From Rhodothermus bifroesti (lineage in GTDB: Bacteria > Bacteroidota > Rhodothermia > Rhodothermales > Rhodothermaceae), in assembly GCF_017908595.1 (NCBI RefSeq), contig NZ_JAGKTL010000002.1, forward strand, positions 372,001 through 436,000: a stretch of 64,000 nt of DNA. Reading direction: 5' to 3'. The notes below the pieces were generated by a model, which was given only the letters and a program-made list of their open reading frames with translations, was not told the origin of the DNA and did no database searches. Both the position numbers and the translations under genes were made by a program. Below are positions 41,340-50,207 of this stretch, in pieces (the stretch's first letter is position 1; every line of letters begins with the position of its first letter).

Positions 41340-43712
41340 ATGCGCCTTAAAAAATACACGTCTGCGTTACACCAACGTTTCCGGATGCGGACGCCTGTGC
41401 AGCATTTAGCGTGGGGGCGAGAAGCAGAAGCTCGGAGCGAGCGACGGCGAGAGTGGATGATTAAGGCGGCCATTTGGCTGAGCTTAATCTTCCTGACAAT
41501 GATTGCCTTCCCGCGCAAGGAGGTCTATCAGTTCACTGTACAAGTTGGAGAAGTCTGGCAGCATAATGACCTGGAAGCTCCCTTCGACTTTGCGCTTTAT
41601 AAAGATGCTGCTCAGCTGGCCAACGAGCGGCGGCAGGTGATGCTGCAGACCCCGCCTTATTTTCGTGAGGTGCCTGATGCCCTTGCGCGCATGCAAATGA
41701 ACCGGGATTCGGTGCGGCACCAACTTGAGCGCATTTTTACCGCTTATGTGCGCTACCATCGAAATATGGCCCAAGGGCGTTTGGAAATAGCCCAGGCCGA
41801 TTCGCTGCGCTATCTGGAGCTGCGTCGCAATGCCCGCGTTAAGCTAACGCCCGAGCAATGGCGTTTATTGAGTGAAGATTATCTGGCCCATGCCTTGGGT
41901 AATGCCCCATCACGGCGATCACCATTGTATGCTCAGCTTCTTCAGGAAGCTTGGGCGTTTGGCGTGCAAGTGCTGCAGCTGGGCCTTATAGATGTACCCA
42001 GGGACAGCGTTTTGACCGAAGAACTTATCGTACGCAGCGAAGCCGAGCGCAGCGAACGCATTGTTCCGGTTAGTCGCGTTTTTGGACTTGATGAAGCCTA
42101 TGCTGCCGCACGTGAGCACTTTGCGCGGCAGTTTGAAGGCCGTGCAGAGCTGATCAACACGGCTGTAGCCTTTTTCCGGGCCATTTTGGTGCCTTCTTAT
42201 GTGTATCTTCGCGCCGAAACATTGCATGCCTGGCAGGAGCGGCAGGCCCGCATTTCACCCACGTATGGGTTGGTTAAAGCCGGCGAGGTTATTGTGCAGC
42301 GCGGGCAAGTGATTACCGAAGACATCAAGCGCAAATTGACTTCACTGGAGCGGGCGCAGCAAGAACGAGGAGGGGCTGTTTTACTTTGGAAACGGGTACT
42401 TGGGCAATTGCTCCTTACGCTGGCGACCTATCTGTTTTTCTTTCTTTACTTGTTTTTGCTTCGCCGGCCGATTTTTGACAACAATGCGCAGGTTTTGCTG
42501 ATTGCACTCATTTTTGCGGCCATTTTGGGACTTTATGCCATTGCCGTGCGGCTACCCACTTTGGCCATGTATGCAGTGCCGGTAGCGATTGCTTCGGTGC
42601 TTCTTACGGTGATCTTTGACTCTCGGGTGGCTTTGTTTGGGACGATCACGCTAGCTTTTATTGGGGGCCACTTGTTGAGTTACAATTTTGAGTTTGTGTT
42701 TGCTACAGTGTTTGCGGGTACGCTGGGCATTTTTAGCGTGCGCGACATTAAAAACCGCGGGCAGTTTTTCTTGAGTGCAGGCATGGTGTTTTTGGGATAC
42801 TTGGTTGTCTTGGGGGCTTCGGCGCTTTGGCATCCGGCTGCCAGCGGACGGTTTTTGTCGGATCTTCTGCTGGTGGGACTCAACGCGATACTGCTGCTGC
42901 TGGCGTATCCTTTGCTGTGGGTGTTTGAACGGGCTTTTGATATTACCACAGACCTAACGCTGCTGGAGCTGTCCGATACCAACCGCCCGCTGCTGAAAGA
43001 GCTCAGCTTACGTGCACCGGGTACCTTCAACCATTCACTTCAGGTAGCTAACCTGGCCGAAGCTGCCGCAGCAGCTATCGGGGCCAATGCGCTTTTGGTT
43101 CGTGTAGGAGCGCTTTACCACGACATCGGCAAAATGGTCAAGCCCGAGTATTTTGTGGAAAATCAGCGGCCTGGCATGAATCCGCACGCGAACCTCAAGC
43201 CGCGGATGAGTGCGCTCATCATTGCTAGCCATGTCAAGGAAGGTCTAGAAATTGGCCGGCAATACGGGTTGCCACGACGCGTGTTGGATTTTATTCCTAT
43301 GCACCACGGCACGTCGCGCATTGAGTATTTTTATCGAAAGGCCATAGAGCAAACAGGTGATCCTAATCTGCCCGACACCGAGTTTCGCTATCCTGGCCCA
43401 AAGCCGAACTCTAAGGAGACGGCCATTTTAATGCTGGCCGATTCGGTCGAGGCAGCCAGTCGCACGATTGAAGAGCCTACCCATAAGCGCTTGGAGGCAC
43501 TCATTGAGCAAATCGTGCAGGCGCGCATCGAAGATGGGCAGCTGGACGACACAGACTTAACGTTCCAGGATTTGCGTCAAATTAAGCAGACGTTTTTACA
43601 AATGCTCTTGGCCATTTACCATATTCGCATTAAGTATCCGGGAGACGAAGCCGAAAGCTTAGAGCCCGATGCGGAAGCACTACGCACCTCGTCTGCTTCC
43701 CGAGGGGCTTGA
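41340..43712 (+). CDS. 7TM-HD cyclic-di-AMP phosphodiesterase, PgpH-like
   Basis: 790 residues. One N-terminal membrane span (about 40-60) is followed by an extracytoplasmic 7TMR-HDED domain (about 65-345), seven membrane spans (about 365-560) and a cytoplasmic HD domain (about 575-765). The HD metal motif is in LYHDIGKMVKPEYF, with further residues at SNHVKEGLEIG-like (ASHVKEGLEIG) and PMHHGTSRIEYFY, and the lead-in APGTFNHSLQVANLAE. PgpH enzymes cleave c-di-AMP, a regulator of potassium and osmotic balance. The last codon abuts the stop of the convergent GntR gene. Confidence 0.9.
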   Translation: MRLKKYTSALHQRFRMRTPVQHLAWGREAEARSERRREWMIKAAIWLSLIFLTMIAFPRKEVYQFTVQVGEVWQHNDLEAPFDFALYKDAAQLANERRQVMLQTPPYFREVPDALARMQMNRDSVRHQLERIFTAYVRYHRNMAQGRLEIAQADSLRYLELRRNARVKLTPEQWRLLSEDYLAHALGNAPSRRSPLYAQLLQEAWAFGVQVLQLGLIDVPRDSVLTEELIVRSEAERSERIVPVSRVFGLDEAYAAAREHFARQFEGRAELINTAVAFFRAILVPSYVYLRAETLHAWQERQARISPTYGLVKAGEVIVQRGQVITEDIKRKLTSLERAQQERGGAVLLWKRVLGQLLLTLATYLFFFLYLFLLRRPIFDNNAQVLLIALIFAAILGLYAIAVRLPTLAMYAVPVAIASVLLTVIFDSRVALFGTITLAFIGGHLLSYNFEFVFATVFAGTLGIFSVRDIKNRGQFFLSAGMVFLGYLVVLGASALWHPAASGRFLSDLLLVGLNAILLLLAYPLLWVFERAFDITTDLTLLELSDTNRPLLKELSLRAPGTFNHSLQVANLAEAAAAAIGANALLVRVGALYHDIGKMVKPEYFVENQRPGMNPHANLKPRMSALIIASHVKEGLEIGRQYGLPRRVLDFIPMHHGTSRIEYFYRKAIEQTGDPNLPDTEFRYPGPKPNSKETAILMLADSVEAASRTIEEPTHKRLEALIEQIVQARIEDGQLDDTDLTFQDLRQIKQTFLQMLLAIYHIRIKYPGDEAESLEPDAEALRTSSASRGA

Positions 43713-44636
43713 TCAGCTCACAAAAAGACGCTCGCGCAGGGCTTCAAGGGTTTCTGGGCTGATCTGATAGTCGAGTAGCACCAGGGAGCGGTTTGGTGGC
43801 GGGGAAAAGCGCCGCCGTCCTTGCGGGGTAGCCGCAAGCACATCTGCTTGTTCCAGCAGTGGCTTGAGGTGACGGTTATCGGTCTCGAGGGCTACAGCCA
43901 GCAGTTGTCCTCCAAACCCTGTCGTTACGCGCAACTCGGTGATGAGATGGGGTAAGGTGTCTGACTGGCGGGTAACGAGTCCTAATGTTTCGCGGGGGAG
44001 CATGCTGGCAATGCGCTCGAGTGCTTGAGGCTCCAGATAGGCCGTCAGGCCAATCCACTCTGCCTGCGGGAGCTGATGGCGGTGTCGGTGCAGCTCAGCA
44101 TGTCGTGCCAGTACAATATCGGCATCGGGGTGGTGTGACAGTTCGGCAGGGGTAACCGGTTCGATAAGATCAGGAAAATGCGTCTCAAGCCGGGCGGCAA
44201 GCTGCTGGGCCAATTCTTGTGTCGGCGCTAGGCACAGCACTTTAGGGGTAGGGGAGGCTTTTTCTTCTTCAAGCAAGGCCAATTGCTCTTGAAAAAGGTA
44301 GTCCATTTCTTCAGCGCTAAGGCCCAGACTGATCAGTCGGCGCAGCGTGTCTTGCAGTAATGCTGCCCCTTGCTCCAGGCGCGCTTCTCGCGTAAGTGGC
44401 GTGTAGGTTTCTACAGTGTAGTGCCGGCCGGCATGGCCTCGAAGCAGTCCTTGCTGTTCCAGAAGCTGATAGGCCCGTCGTACAGTGTGAAACGAAACGC
44501 CTAGCTGCTGGGCCAGTTGCCGCGTGGAGGGAAGGGTTTCTCCGGGACGTAGCCGGCCGCTAGCAATGTGGTAGCGGAGTTGTGCTGCTAACTGCTCATG
44601 TACCGGCCGATGGGTGTCGCGATCAAGCGTAAACAT
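43713..44636 (-). CDS. GntR-family transcriptional regulator with unusual C-terminal domain
   Basis: 307 residues. The N-terminal wHTH (about 1-75: PVHEQLAAQLRYHIASGRLRPGETLPSTRQLAQQLGVS in parts, with HTVRRAYQLLEQQGLL) is clearly GntR, close to the YtrA type. The remaining 230 residues begin with a helical linker and continue with a Rossmann-like region (VLCLAPTQELAQQLAARLE, then VTPAELSHHPDADIVLAR). It is not the FCD, UTRA or aminotransferase domain of the main GntR classes. Its start overlaps the stop of the zinc-ribbon gene. Ligand and targets are unknown. Confidence 0.83.
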   Translation of the reverse strand: MFTLDRDTHRPVHEQLAAQLRYHIASGRLRPGETLPSTRQLAQQLGVSFHTVRRAYQLLEQQGLLRGHAGRHYTVETYTPLTREARLEQGAALLQDTLRRLISLGLSAEEMDYLFQEQLALLEEEKASPTPKVLCLAPTQELAQQLAARLETHFPDLIEPVTPAELSHHPDADIVLARHAELHRHRHQLPQAEWIGLTAYLEPQALERIASMLPRETLGLVTRQSDTLPHLITELRVTTGFGGQLLAVALETDNRHLKPLLEQADVLAATPQGRRRFSPPPNRSLVLLDYQISPETLEALRERLFVS

Positions 44637-44818
44637 TAGTCAAACTCACTGCACGACAAAAAATAATGGCAGCGGGGGCAGTGGTATTTGCACCGATGCG
44701 TTTCCAAGCGGTGGCCGCAGTTAGGACAGTAATTCCACCAATCGCCTGCGCCCGCAAGGGGCTTAGCTTCTGGCTTAGGCTCCGGGGGCTGTGGGGAAGG
44801 AGTGCGGGTTAGCTCCAT
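44636..44818 (-). CDS. Small zinc-ribbon protein
   Basis: 60 residues from the ATG at 44818 (MELTRTPSP), with an AAGG sequence just before it. A Pro-rich N-terminal half leads to a ribbon: CPNCGHRLETHRCKYHCPRC, then LSC. The spacing CxxC...CxxxCxxC suggests one zinc, perhaps two. A longer start at 44890 adds 24 residues. The stop and the GntR start share TAATG, so the two are co-translated and the ribbon protein may be a partner of the regulator. Confidence 0.6.
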   Translation of the reverse strand: MELTRTPSPQPPEPKPEAKPLAGAGDWWNYCPNCGHRLETHRCKYHCPRCHYFLSCSEFD

Positions 44819-44949
44819 AAAGCCTTGTTCTATAGAAATCTGTTTATAAACGACGTTCTGCTGCAGCGGGTTCAGGGATACCTTGTGCATGAGGCGCTAA
44901 CTTCCACGTCTTTTAGCCCATTCGTTGGCTTGCACCTTATCGCCAGTTG

Positions 44950-45504
44950 CTATAGCGTGTGGGGGGTTTGTGAGGCAGTCGAGCAAGGGTCCGGCGCTAC
45001 TTCCGGGACAGTCTGTTCGGCTTGGCCGTGCAGGGGGTAGTCGGTGCTGGGCTGGTTGAGGGTTTGGCGTCGCAATGCCTGGAGTACTTCCAGCAAGCGC
45101 TCTGTCTCAGGCCAGTCTGCGTCCCGTAGCGTCACCAGGTGTTCACCTAGGGCTAAGTGGGTACGGTCGGTGTCGCGCCGCACTTCATAAAGGGGTTGGA
45201 GCAGGGCTGGGCGATCCCGGAGTACTTCCCAGAGGCTACGCAGCGCGACCCCTTCGCGCCCGCAGTGCATTTCGGCCAGCGTTTGGTGCAGCCAGTAGAC
45301 GGTCCATGCTATAGCAAGGAGCGTGGCTAGAGGAAAACCAAGTACCAACCAGGGAATAAGCGGTCTGGCTTCGAGAGCCAGCACAAGCAGTCCGATGCTT
45401 AGGGCCACCAGACAGGTGGCCAGTGGCCGCATCAGCGCTGAGCGAAAAGCGCGCAGTTCAGGAAGCTGTGCAGGATGATAACGGCTATAGAAAACCTCCG
45501 ACAT
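44950..45504 (-). CDS. Membrane protein with two spans and cytoplasmic tail, unknown
   Basis: 184 residues. Two adjacent membrane helices (about 27-46 and 50-70) are followed by a soluble helical region (about 75-150) rich in Arg, Glu and Leu and a Pro/Thr-rich tail. No family recognised. It starts three bases after the end of pruA and so probably belongs to the same transcript. The following zinc-ribbon and GntR genes on the same strand may be read through. Confidence 0.65.
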   Translation of the reverse strand: MSEVFYSRYHPAQLPELRAFRSALMRPLATCLVALSIGLLVLALEARPLIPWLVLGFPLATLLAIAWTVYWLHQTLAEMHCGREGVALRSLWEVLRDRPALLQPLYEVRRDTDRTHLALGEHLVTLRDADWPETERLLEVLQALRRQTLNQPSTDYPLHGQAEQTVPEVAPDPCSTASQTPHTL

Positions 45505-45507
45505 GCG

Positions 45508-47193
45508 CTATAGGCATTTTTCCTTGTCGGCGGTGGTCGCCTGCCATTCTGGCTCAACGGGGGCGTCAGGCGCTAAGTAGGGGTACTTAAAGTGGCGTGG
45601 GGGAACAAAGGTCTCCTTAATGGCGCGTGGCGAGACCCAGCGGAGGAGGTTTAGATAAGAGCCGGCTTTATCGTTGGTGCCCGAGGCGCGTGCGCCGCCA
45701 AAAGGCTGTTGGGCTACGATAGCTCCTGTGGGTTTGTCGTTGATGTAGAAGTTTCCTGCAGCATCGGTTAGGCGTTCGGTGGCCAGCAAGATGGCTTGGC
45801 GATCTTGGGCAAAGATGGATCCCGTTAGGGCATAGGGCGAGGTGGTGTTGACGAGCTCCAAGGTTTCTTCGAAGCGGGCATCGGGGTAAACATAGACCGA
45901 CACGACTGGCCCAAAAATTTCCTCGCACATGGTACGGTGTTTGGGATCGGCCACCTCAAGCACCGTAGGCTCAATGAAGTAGCCCTCGGCATCAGTATAT
46001 CTGCCGCCAAAGAGCACTTTGACGTTAGGATTTTGCTTGGCTTCCTCGATGTAACTGACGATCTTGTCAAAGGCTTTTTTGTCAATGACCGCATTGATAA
46101 AGTTGGTAAAGTCCTCGACGGTGCCCATTTTGACCTCGCTAAGCTGGTCCAGAAGCGCACTGCGGATGCGTGGCCAGAGCGACTGAGGTAGGTAGACGCG
46201 CGAAGCTGCAGAGCATTTTTGCCCTTGATATTCAAAGCTGCCGCGGACAATAGCCGTAGCCACAGCCTCGGGATCGGCAGAAGCGTGGGCTACAATGAAA
46301 TCTTTCCCTCCGGTCTCGCCTACAATGCGGGGATAGGTATGGTAACGATCGATGTTTTGTCCGATCGTGCGCCACATGCGGCGGAAGGTATCTGTGGAGC
46401 CGGTAAAGTGCAAGCCGGCTAGGTGGGGCGAAGCAAAGACCGTGTCGCCTACGTCAGGTCCATGGCCAGGCACCATGTTGATCACCCCAGGGGGGAGTCC
46501 GGCGGCTTCGAGGAGTTTATACAGGAAGTACGCGGAGTAGACAGCTGTGGTGGCAGGTTTCCAAACCACGGTGTTGCCCATCAGTGCGGGGGCGGTAGGC
46601 AAGTTGCCCTGTATGGAGGTAAAGTTGAATGGCGTTACGGCAAAGACAAAGCCTTCGAGCGGTCGGTATTCCATGCGATTCCAGACGCCCGATGCGTTGA
46701 GGGGCTGGTCCTGATAAATGCGGGCCATAAAGTAGACGTTGAACCGGAAAAAGTCGGCCAGTTCGCAGGCCGCATCGATTTCGGCCTGGTGTACGTTTTT
46801 ACTTTGGCCCAGCATCGTGGCCGCATTGAGCGTGTCGCGCCAGGGTCCGGAGAGCAGTTCTGCGGCTTTAAGGAAGATGGCCGCGCGTTCTGTCCAGGGC
46901 ATGCGAGCCCAGTCTTGGCGCGCCTTGAGCGCCGCTTCAATTGCTTGTTGGGCTTCTTCAGGGCCGCCGAGGTGAACGGTGCCTAGCGTATGGGCTAGTT
47001 CATGCGGAGGGTGGAGTGTTTCAGTGCGTGTAGTGGCAAGTTCGCGTCCGCCAATAATTGGTTTGATTTCGACGGGGGTGTGTTTGAGTTCCTGTAAGCG
47101 CTTCTGGAGGGAGACGCGCTCTGGTGTACCAGGGGCGTAGCTACGTACCGGCTCGTTCGTAGGTGTGGGAGGAAAAAAGATGGCGTTATGCAT
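45508..47193 (-). CDS. pruA: L-glutamate gamma-semialdehyde (1-pyrroline-5-carboxylate) dehydrogenase
   Basis: 561 residues, NAD-dependent oxidation of glutamate semialdehyde to glutamate in proline and arginine breakdown. The ALDH fold shows the catalytic Cys327 in EYQGQKCSAASR, the general base Glu293 in VGETGGKDF, and the NAD site FTGSTDTFRRM. VTPFNFTSIQGNLPTAPALMGN is typical of the P5CDH group, and length plus the C-terminal RWVSPRAIKETF fit the stand-alone monofunctional type. No proline dehydrogenase is next to it. Confidence 0.95.
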   Translation of the reverse strand: MHNAIFFPPTPTNEPVRSYAPGTPERVSLQKRLQELKHTPVEIKPIIGGRELATTRTETLHPPHELAHTLGTVHLGGPEEAQQAIEAALKARQDWARMPWTERAAIFLKAAELLSGPWRDTLNAATMLGQSKNVHQAEIDAACELADFFRFNVYFMARIYQDQPLNASGVWNRMEYRPLEGFVFAVTPFNFTSIQGNLPTAPALMGNTVVWKPATTAVYSAYFLYKLLEAAGLPPGVINMVPGHGPDVGDTVFASPHLAGLHFTGSTDTFRRMWRTIGQNIDRYHTYPRIVGETGGKDFIVAHASADPEAVATAIVRGSFEYQGQKCSAASRVYLPQSLWPRIRSALLDQLSEVKMGTVEDFTNFINAVIDKKAFDKIVSYIEEAKQNPNVKVLFGGRYTDAEGYFIEPTVLEVADPKHRTMCEEIFGPVVSVYVYPDARFEETLELVNTTSPYALTGSIFAQDRQAILLATERLTDAAGNFYINDKPTGAIVAQQPFGGARASGTNDKAGSYLNLLRWVSPRAIKETFVPPRHFKYPYLAPDAPVEPEWQATTADKEKCL

Positions 47194-47379
47194 AAGTCTT
47201 TGGCTTCTGGTTGATGGCGCATTTTACAATGCAAGGTGGAGCCTAAAGGCCCTGCCCTGCGTTGAAAGAACGCCCCGAGCGGAAAGGTTGTTTTCCTGTT
47301 GTAGGCAACTGCGCTCAAGGGTTACAAGTCCGGCAAGTGTTGCGTTGGGGCAACGGTCGGCCTAACTTTCTGATGGATC

Positions 47380-47465
47380 GGGGAGGTGGTGGAATCGGTA
47401 GACACACGGCACTTAAAATGCCGTGGGCCGCAAGGCCCGTACGGGTTCGAGTCCCGTCCTCCCCA
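47380..47465 (+). tRNA. tRNA-Leu (anticodon UAA)
   Basis: A class II tRNA of 86 bases. The acceptor arm GGGGAGG (47380-47386) pairs with CCTCCCC (47458-47464), followed by discriminator A. The anticodon stem CGGCA/TGCCG encloses the loop CTTAAAA with TAA at 47414-47416. The variable arm is long, and the T arm ACGGGTTCGAGTCCCGT is canonical. The CCA end is not encoded. Confidence 0.96.
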
Positions 47466-47590
47466 CAATGTGGTTGCTATGCTTTTAGGTTTAAGCTACG
47501 CAGGGCAGATCGTAAAGATCGCAACATAGGGGAACGTAGATCTAAAGCCGGGCGTTTGGCTGGCTTTCAGAAAGAAGCCCTGGATTGCAC

Positions 47591-48157
47591 ATGAACGTTG
47601 AATTTGCGCACGTCACCCGTCCGGCCTCTCCTCGTCGGGCTGCGGTGGAAGCTGCTTTAGAAACGAAAAAGCAAGAGATGGCTGCGCATTTACAAGCGTT
47701 GCAGGAAGAAGTGCGTCAGCTTGGATATACTGTACGCGAAGCGCTCTTGGCGCATCCGCTTTTGGGTTTGGGTGCTGGCCTAGCTGCCGGTTTGGTTGTA
47801 GGGTGGCTTCTAGGGGGTGTGGGGCAGGGGCGGCGCAATACCTTACGTCGTGCCCATCGGGCTTTGGTTGAAGGCTACATAGAAGCGCTCCTGGCAGAAG
47901 GCCGCAAGGCCGCCCGGCAAGGACGCAATCCAGAGGCAGCCATACGGCAGGCGCTTCGTGAACGCGTGCCTGTCATTTTCGTCCAAGATGCGCGGCCGCG
48001 TACTCCTCTGTTGCGCAAGTTGGGCGGTGCTGCGTTTGGACTCTTGGGGGGCGCTGTCAGTGCAGCCGCCAGTCGGGTGCTAACAGAAGTGGTATTGCAG
48101 GCCTTTGAAGCGGCCGTTCCTGCTGCGTCGGCAACCGAAGACGGGCAAGACAGCTAG
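47591..48157 (+). CDS. Membrane-anchored protein of unknown function
   Basis: 188 residues. A charged helical N-terminus (about 15-50, with KKQEMAAHLQALQEEVRQLG) leads into a Gly-rich membrane span (HPLLGLGAGLAAGLVVGWLLGG in parts, about 58-78). An Arg-rich middle and a second Gly/Ala-rich stretch (about 150-170) follow. The N-terminal half resembles DUF883/YqjD-like membrane proteins with a terminal glycine-rich helix, but I do not assign it. The ATG at 47591 is preferred over a TTG two codons earlier. Confidence 0.6.
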   Translation: MNVEFAHVTRPASPRRAAVEAALETKKQEMAAHLQALQEEVRQLGYTVREALLAHPLLGLGAGLAAGLVVGWLLGGVGQGRRNTLRRAHRALVEGYIEALLAEGRKAARQGRNPEAAIRQALRERVPVIFVQDARPRTPLLRKLGGAAFGLLGGAVSAAASRVLTEVVLQAFEAAVPAASATEDGQDS

Positions 48158-48261
48158 TCAATTCTTCACCTCAATCTCGGAAAAGGCGCGTGATTCTTTG
48201 GGCGAAGGGATTATAGTTTCTTGCTGAACCGCTTCCGAGGAACCAAGAATCACAAGGCGGC

Positions 48262-48909
48262 ATGCGTATCGTATTTTTGGGACCGCCTGGCGCAGGCAAA
48301 GGCACGCAGGCGCAGCGACTGGCAGAAGCCTACGGTGCGCATCATATTTCCACGGGTGAACTTATCCGGGCGGCTATGGCCTCCAAAAGCCCCTTAGGGG
48401 AAAAAGCGCGCCCGTATATTGAAGAAGGGCTCTTGGTGCCTGATGACCTAGCTTGTGAACTGGCTGAAGCCGCGCTGGCTGAACATGGATATGATCGGTT
48501 TATCTTGGACGGCTTCCCACGCACGCTGGCTCAGGCTGCGTGGTTGGATGCACGTTTGCAACACCTGCACAAGCCCTTGCAAGTGGTGCTGAATCTGGTG
48601 GTGCCCGACGATGCCATTGTAGAGCGGCTTTCAAGGCGCCGCGTACACAAGCTCACTGGAGAAAATTATCATTTGGACTACAATCCGCCGCCACCGGACA
48701 TTGACCCTGCGCTTATTGTGCAGCGGCCCGATGATCATCCAGAAGCTATTCGACACCGGCTTGAGGTCTATCGTGCAACCCATGAGCCCCTGGAGCAATA
48801 CTACCAAAGGCAGGGTTTGCTGGTTGAGGTTAACGGGTTGGGGAGTATGGAAGAAGTATTTGAACGGCTAGTCACTGCCTTGAAGCAGCAAGGGATTTTG
48901 CATGCGTAA
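48262..48909 (+). CDS. adk: Adenylate kinase
   Basis: 215 residues. The P-loop is GPPGAGKGTQA (7-17), the AMP-binding stretch HISTGELIRAA, and FILDGFPRTLAQA is diagnostic. The LID (about 125-160, RRVHKLTGENYHLDYNPP) has no zinc Cys, so it is the non-metal type. It overlaps or nearly touches the next gene. A TATAGTTTC element lies about 50 bases before the start. It balances ATP, ADP and AMP. Confidence 0.96.
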   Translation: MRIVFLGPPGAGKGTQAQRLAEAYGAHHISTGELIRAAMASKSPLGEKARPYIEEGLLVPDDLACELAEAALAEHGYDRFILDGFPRTLAQAAWLDARLQHLHKPLQVVLNLVVPDDAIVERLSRRRVHKLTGENYHLDYNPPPPDIDPALIVQRPDDHPEAIRHRLEVYRATHEPLEQYYQRQGLLVEVNGLGSMEEVFERLVTALKQQGILHA

Positions 48910-48916
48910 GGAGTGC

Positions 48917-49909
48917 ATGGAACAGGCCCGTCGTGCAGTGAGCACTCATGTGGCTGAACTACGCCAGATGGTAGAAGCGGCTTTGCCGCAACTGGTGGAC
49001 GAGCTGCGGGAGCCAGCTGAGCTGTATGCCCCAGTGCGTTATGTACTTTCTAGTAGCGGGAAACGCATGCGTCCGGTCCTGCTCATGCTGGCAGCCGAAC
49101 TCTACGGTCGACCAGCCGCAACCGTGCTGCCGGCTGCTCTGGCTGTAGAAGTGTTCCATGCGTTTACCCTGGTGCATGACGACATTATGGATCATGCTGC
49201 AGCGCGCCGCGGCCGGCCCACCGTCCATGTGCGTTGGGATGAAGCCACGGCGCTTTTGTGTGGCGACTACCTCATGGGACTTTCCTACGCCTTACTGGGC
49301 CAGCTAGAGGGAGCTCCGCTGAGCCGTGTGCTCGCCTTGTATCACCGCATGGTGGAACGTCTTTGCGAAGGGCAGGCGCTCGATAAAGCCTTTGAGACGC
49401 GCTCGCACATCTCGGTAGCAGAGTACCTGCAAATGGTCGATGGTAAAACAAGTGCTTTGCTTGAGCTGTGCTTGCAGCTTGGAGGGCTGCTTGGGGGCGC
49501 ATCGGCCAACGATTTAGCTACGCTTGAGCAATTAGGGCGCAACTTAGGACGGGCTTTCCAAATTCAAGATGACTTGTTGGATCTAACCGCAACTTCGGAC
49601 CAGTGGGGTAAACCTATTGGGGCAGATCTGCTGGAAGGCAAAAAAACGTTCCCATTGCTGGCTGCGCTGGAACAAGCTGAAGCAGCGGAGCAGGCGTGGT
49701 TTTATGAGCGCTTGCAGCGTCGCTTCCGGCCTGAGGAAATCCCAGAAGCGCGTCAGCGCTTGGAACGCTTAGGAGGGTTGGAAGCTGCCCGACGTGCGGT
49801 TGCTGCCTACTTGGACGAAGCCCGGGCTGCACTGGCACAGTTGCCTAATGGCCTAGCTGCCGAAGCGTTGGCCTGGGTTTTGGAGGTGCTGGAACAGCGA
49901 AGTCATTGA
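48917..49909 (+). CDS. Polyprenyl diphosphate synthase (probably short-chain, FPP/GGPP)
   Basis: 330 residues, second all-trans prenyltransferase of the window. First Asp-rich motif LVHDDIMD (DDIMD 88-92), Arg-rich AAARRGRPTVH next to it, and the second motif QIQDDLLDL. The start at 48917 is chosen because AAGGAG lies 5 bases upstream; the ATG at 48902 overlaps adk by 8 bases. It differs from the 21232 enzyme and looks closer to geranylgeranyl/farnesyl synthases. Chain length cannot be determined by eye. Followed directly by ptsH. Confidence 0.87.
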   Translation: MEQARRAVSTHVAELRQMVEAALPQLVDELREPAELYAPVRYVLSSSGKRMRPVLLMLAAELYGRPAATVLPAALAVEVFHAFTLVHDDIMDHAAARRGRPTVHVRWDEATALLCGDYLMGLSYALLGQLEGAPLSRVLALYHRMVERLCEGQALDKAFETRSHISVAEYLQMVDGKTSALLELCLQLGGLLGGASANDLATLEQLGRNLGRAFQIQDDLLDLTATSDQWGKPIGADLLEGKKTFPLLAALEQAEAAEQAWFYERLQRRFRPEEIPEARQRLERLGGLEAARRAVAAYLDEARAALAQLPNGLAAEALAWVLEVLEQRSH

Positions 49910-50197
49910 ATGACTACATCTTGTGCAATGATCGTACGTGAAGTGACCGTTAAAAATAGGGCTGGTCTGCATACGCGTCCCGCGTCGATGATTGTGCGCA
50001 CCGCATCGCGGTTTAAATCGGATTTTTACATTGAGAAAGATGGCTATGAAATCAATGGCAAAAGTATCATTGGCGTAATGACCTTGGCTGCAGAACAAGG
50101 TGCCCGGCTAAAGCTTATCTTTGAAGGGGAAGACGAGCAGGAAGCAGCCGAGGCAATTGTCTCCCTGTTTGAGCAGGGGTTTGGCGAAGTTGAATAG
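49910..50197 (+). CDS. ptsH: Phosphocarrier protein HPr
   Basis: 95 residues as read from 49910, directly after the stop of the prenyl synthase. The phosphorylated His is in RAGLHTRPAS, and the regulatory Ser in NGKSIIGVMTLAA. With the alternative ATG at 49928 these become His15 and Ser46, the canonical numbers, so that start may be the true one. The presence of the Ser46 motif suggests HPr kinase control. ptsI follows after 10 bases. No sugar-specific enzyme II is in the window. Confidence 0.93.
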   Translation: MTTSCAMIVREVTVKNRAGLHTRPASMIVRTASRFKSDFYIEKDGYEINGKSIIGVMTLAAEQGARLKLIFEGEDEQEAAEAIVSLFEQGFGEVE

Positions 50198-50207
50198 GAG
50201 ATCTGGC

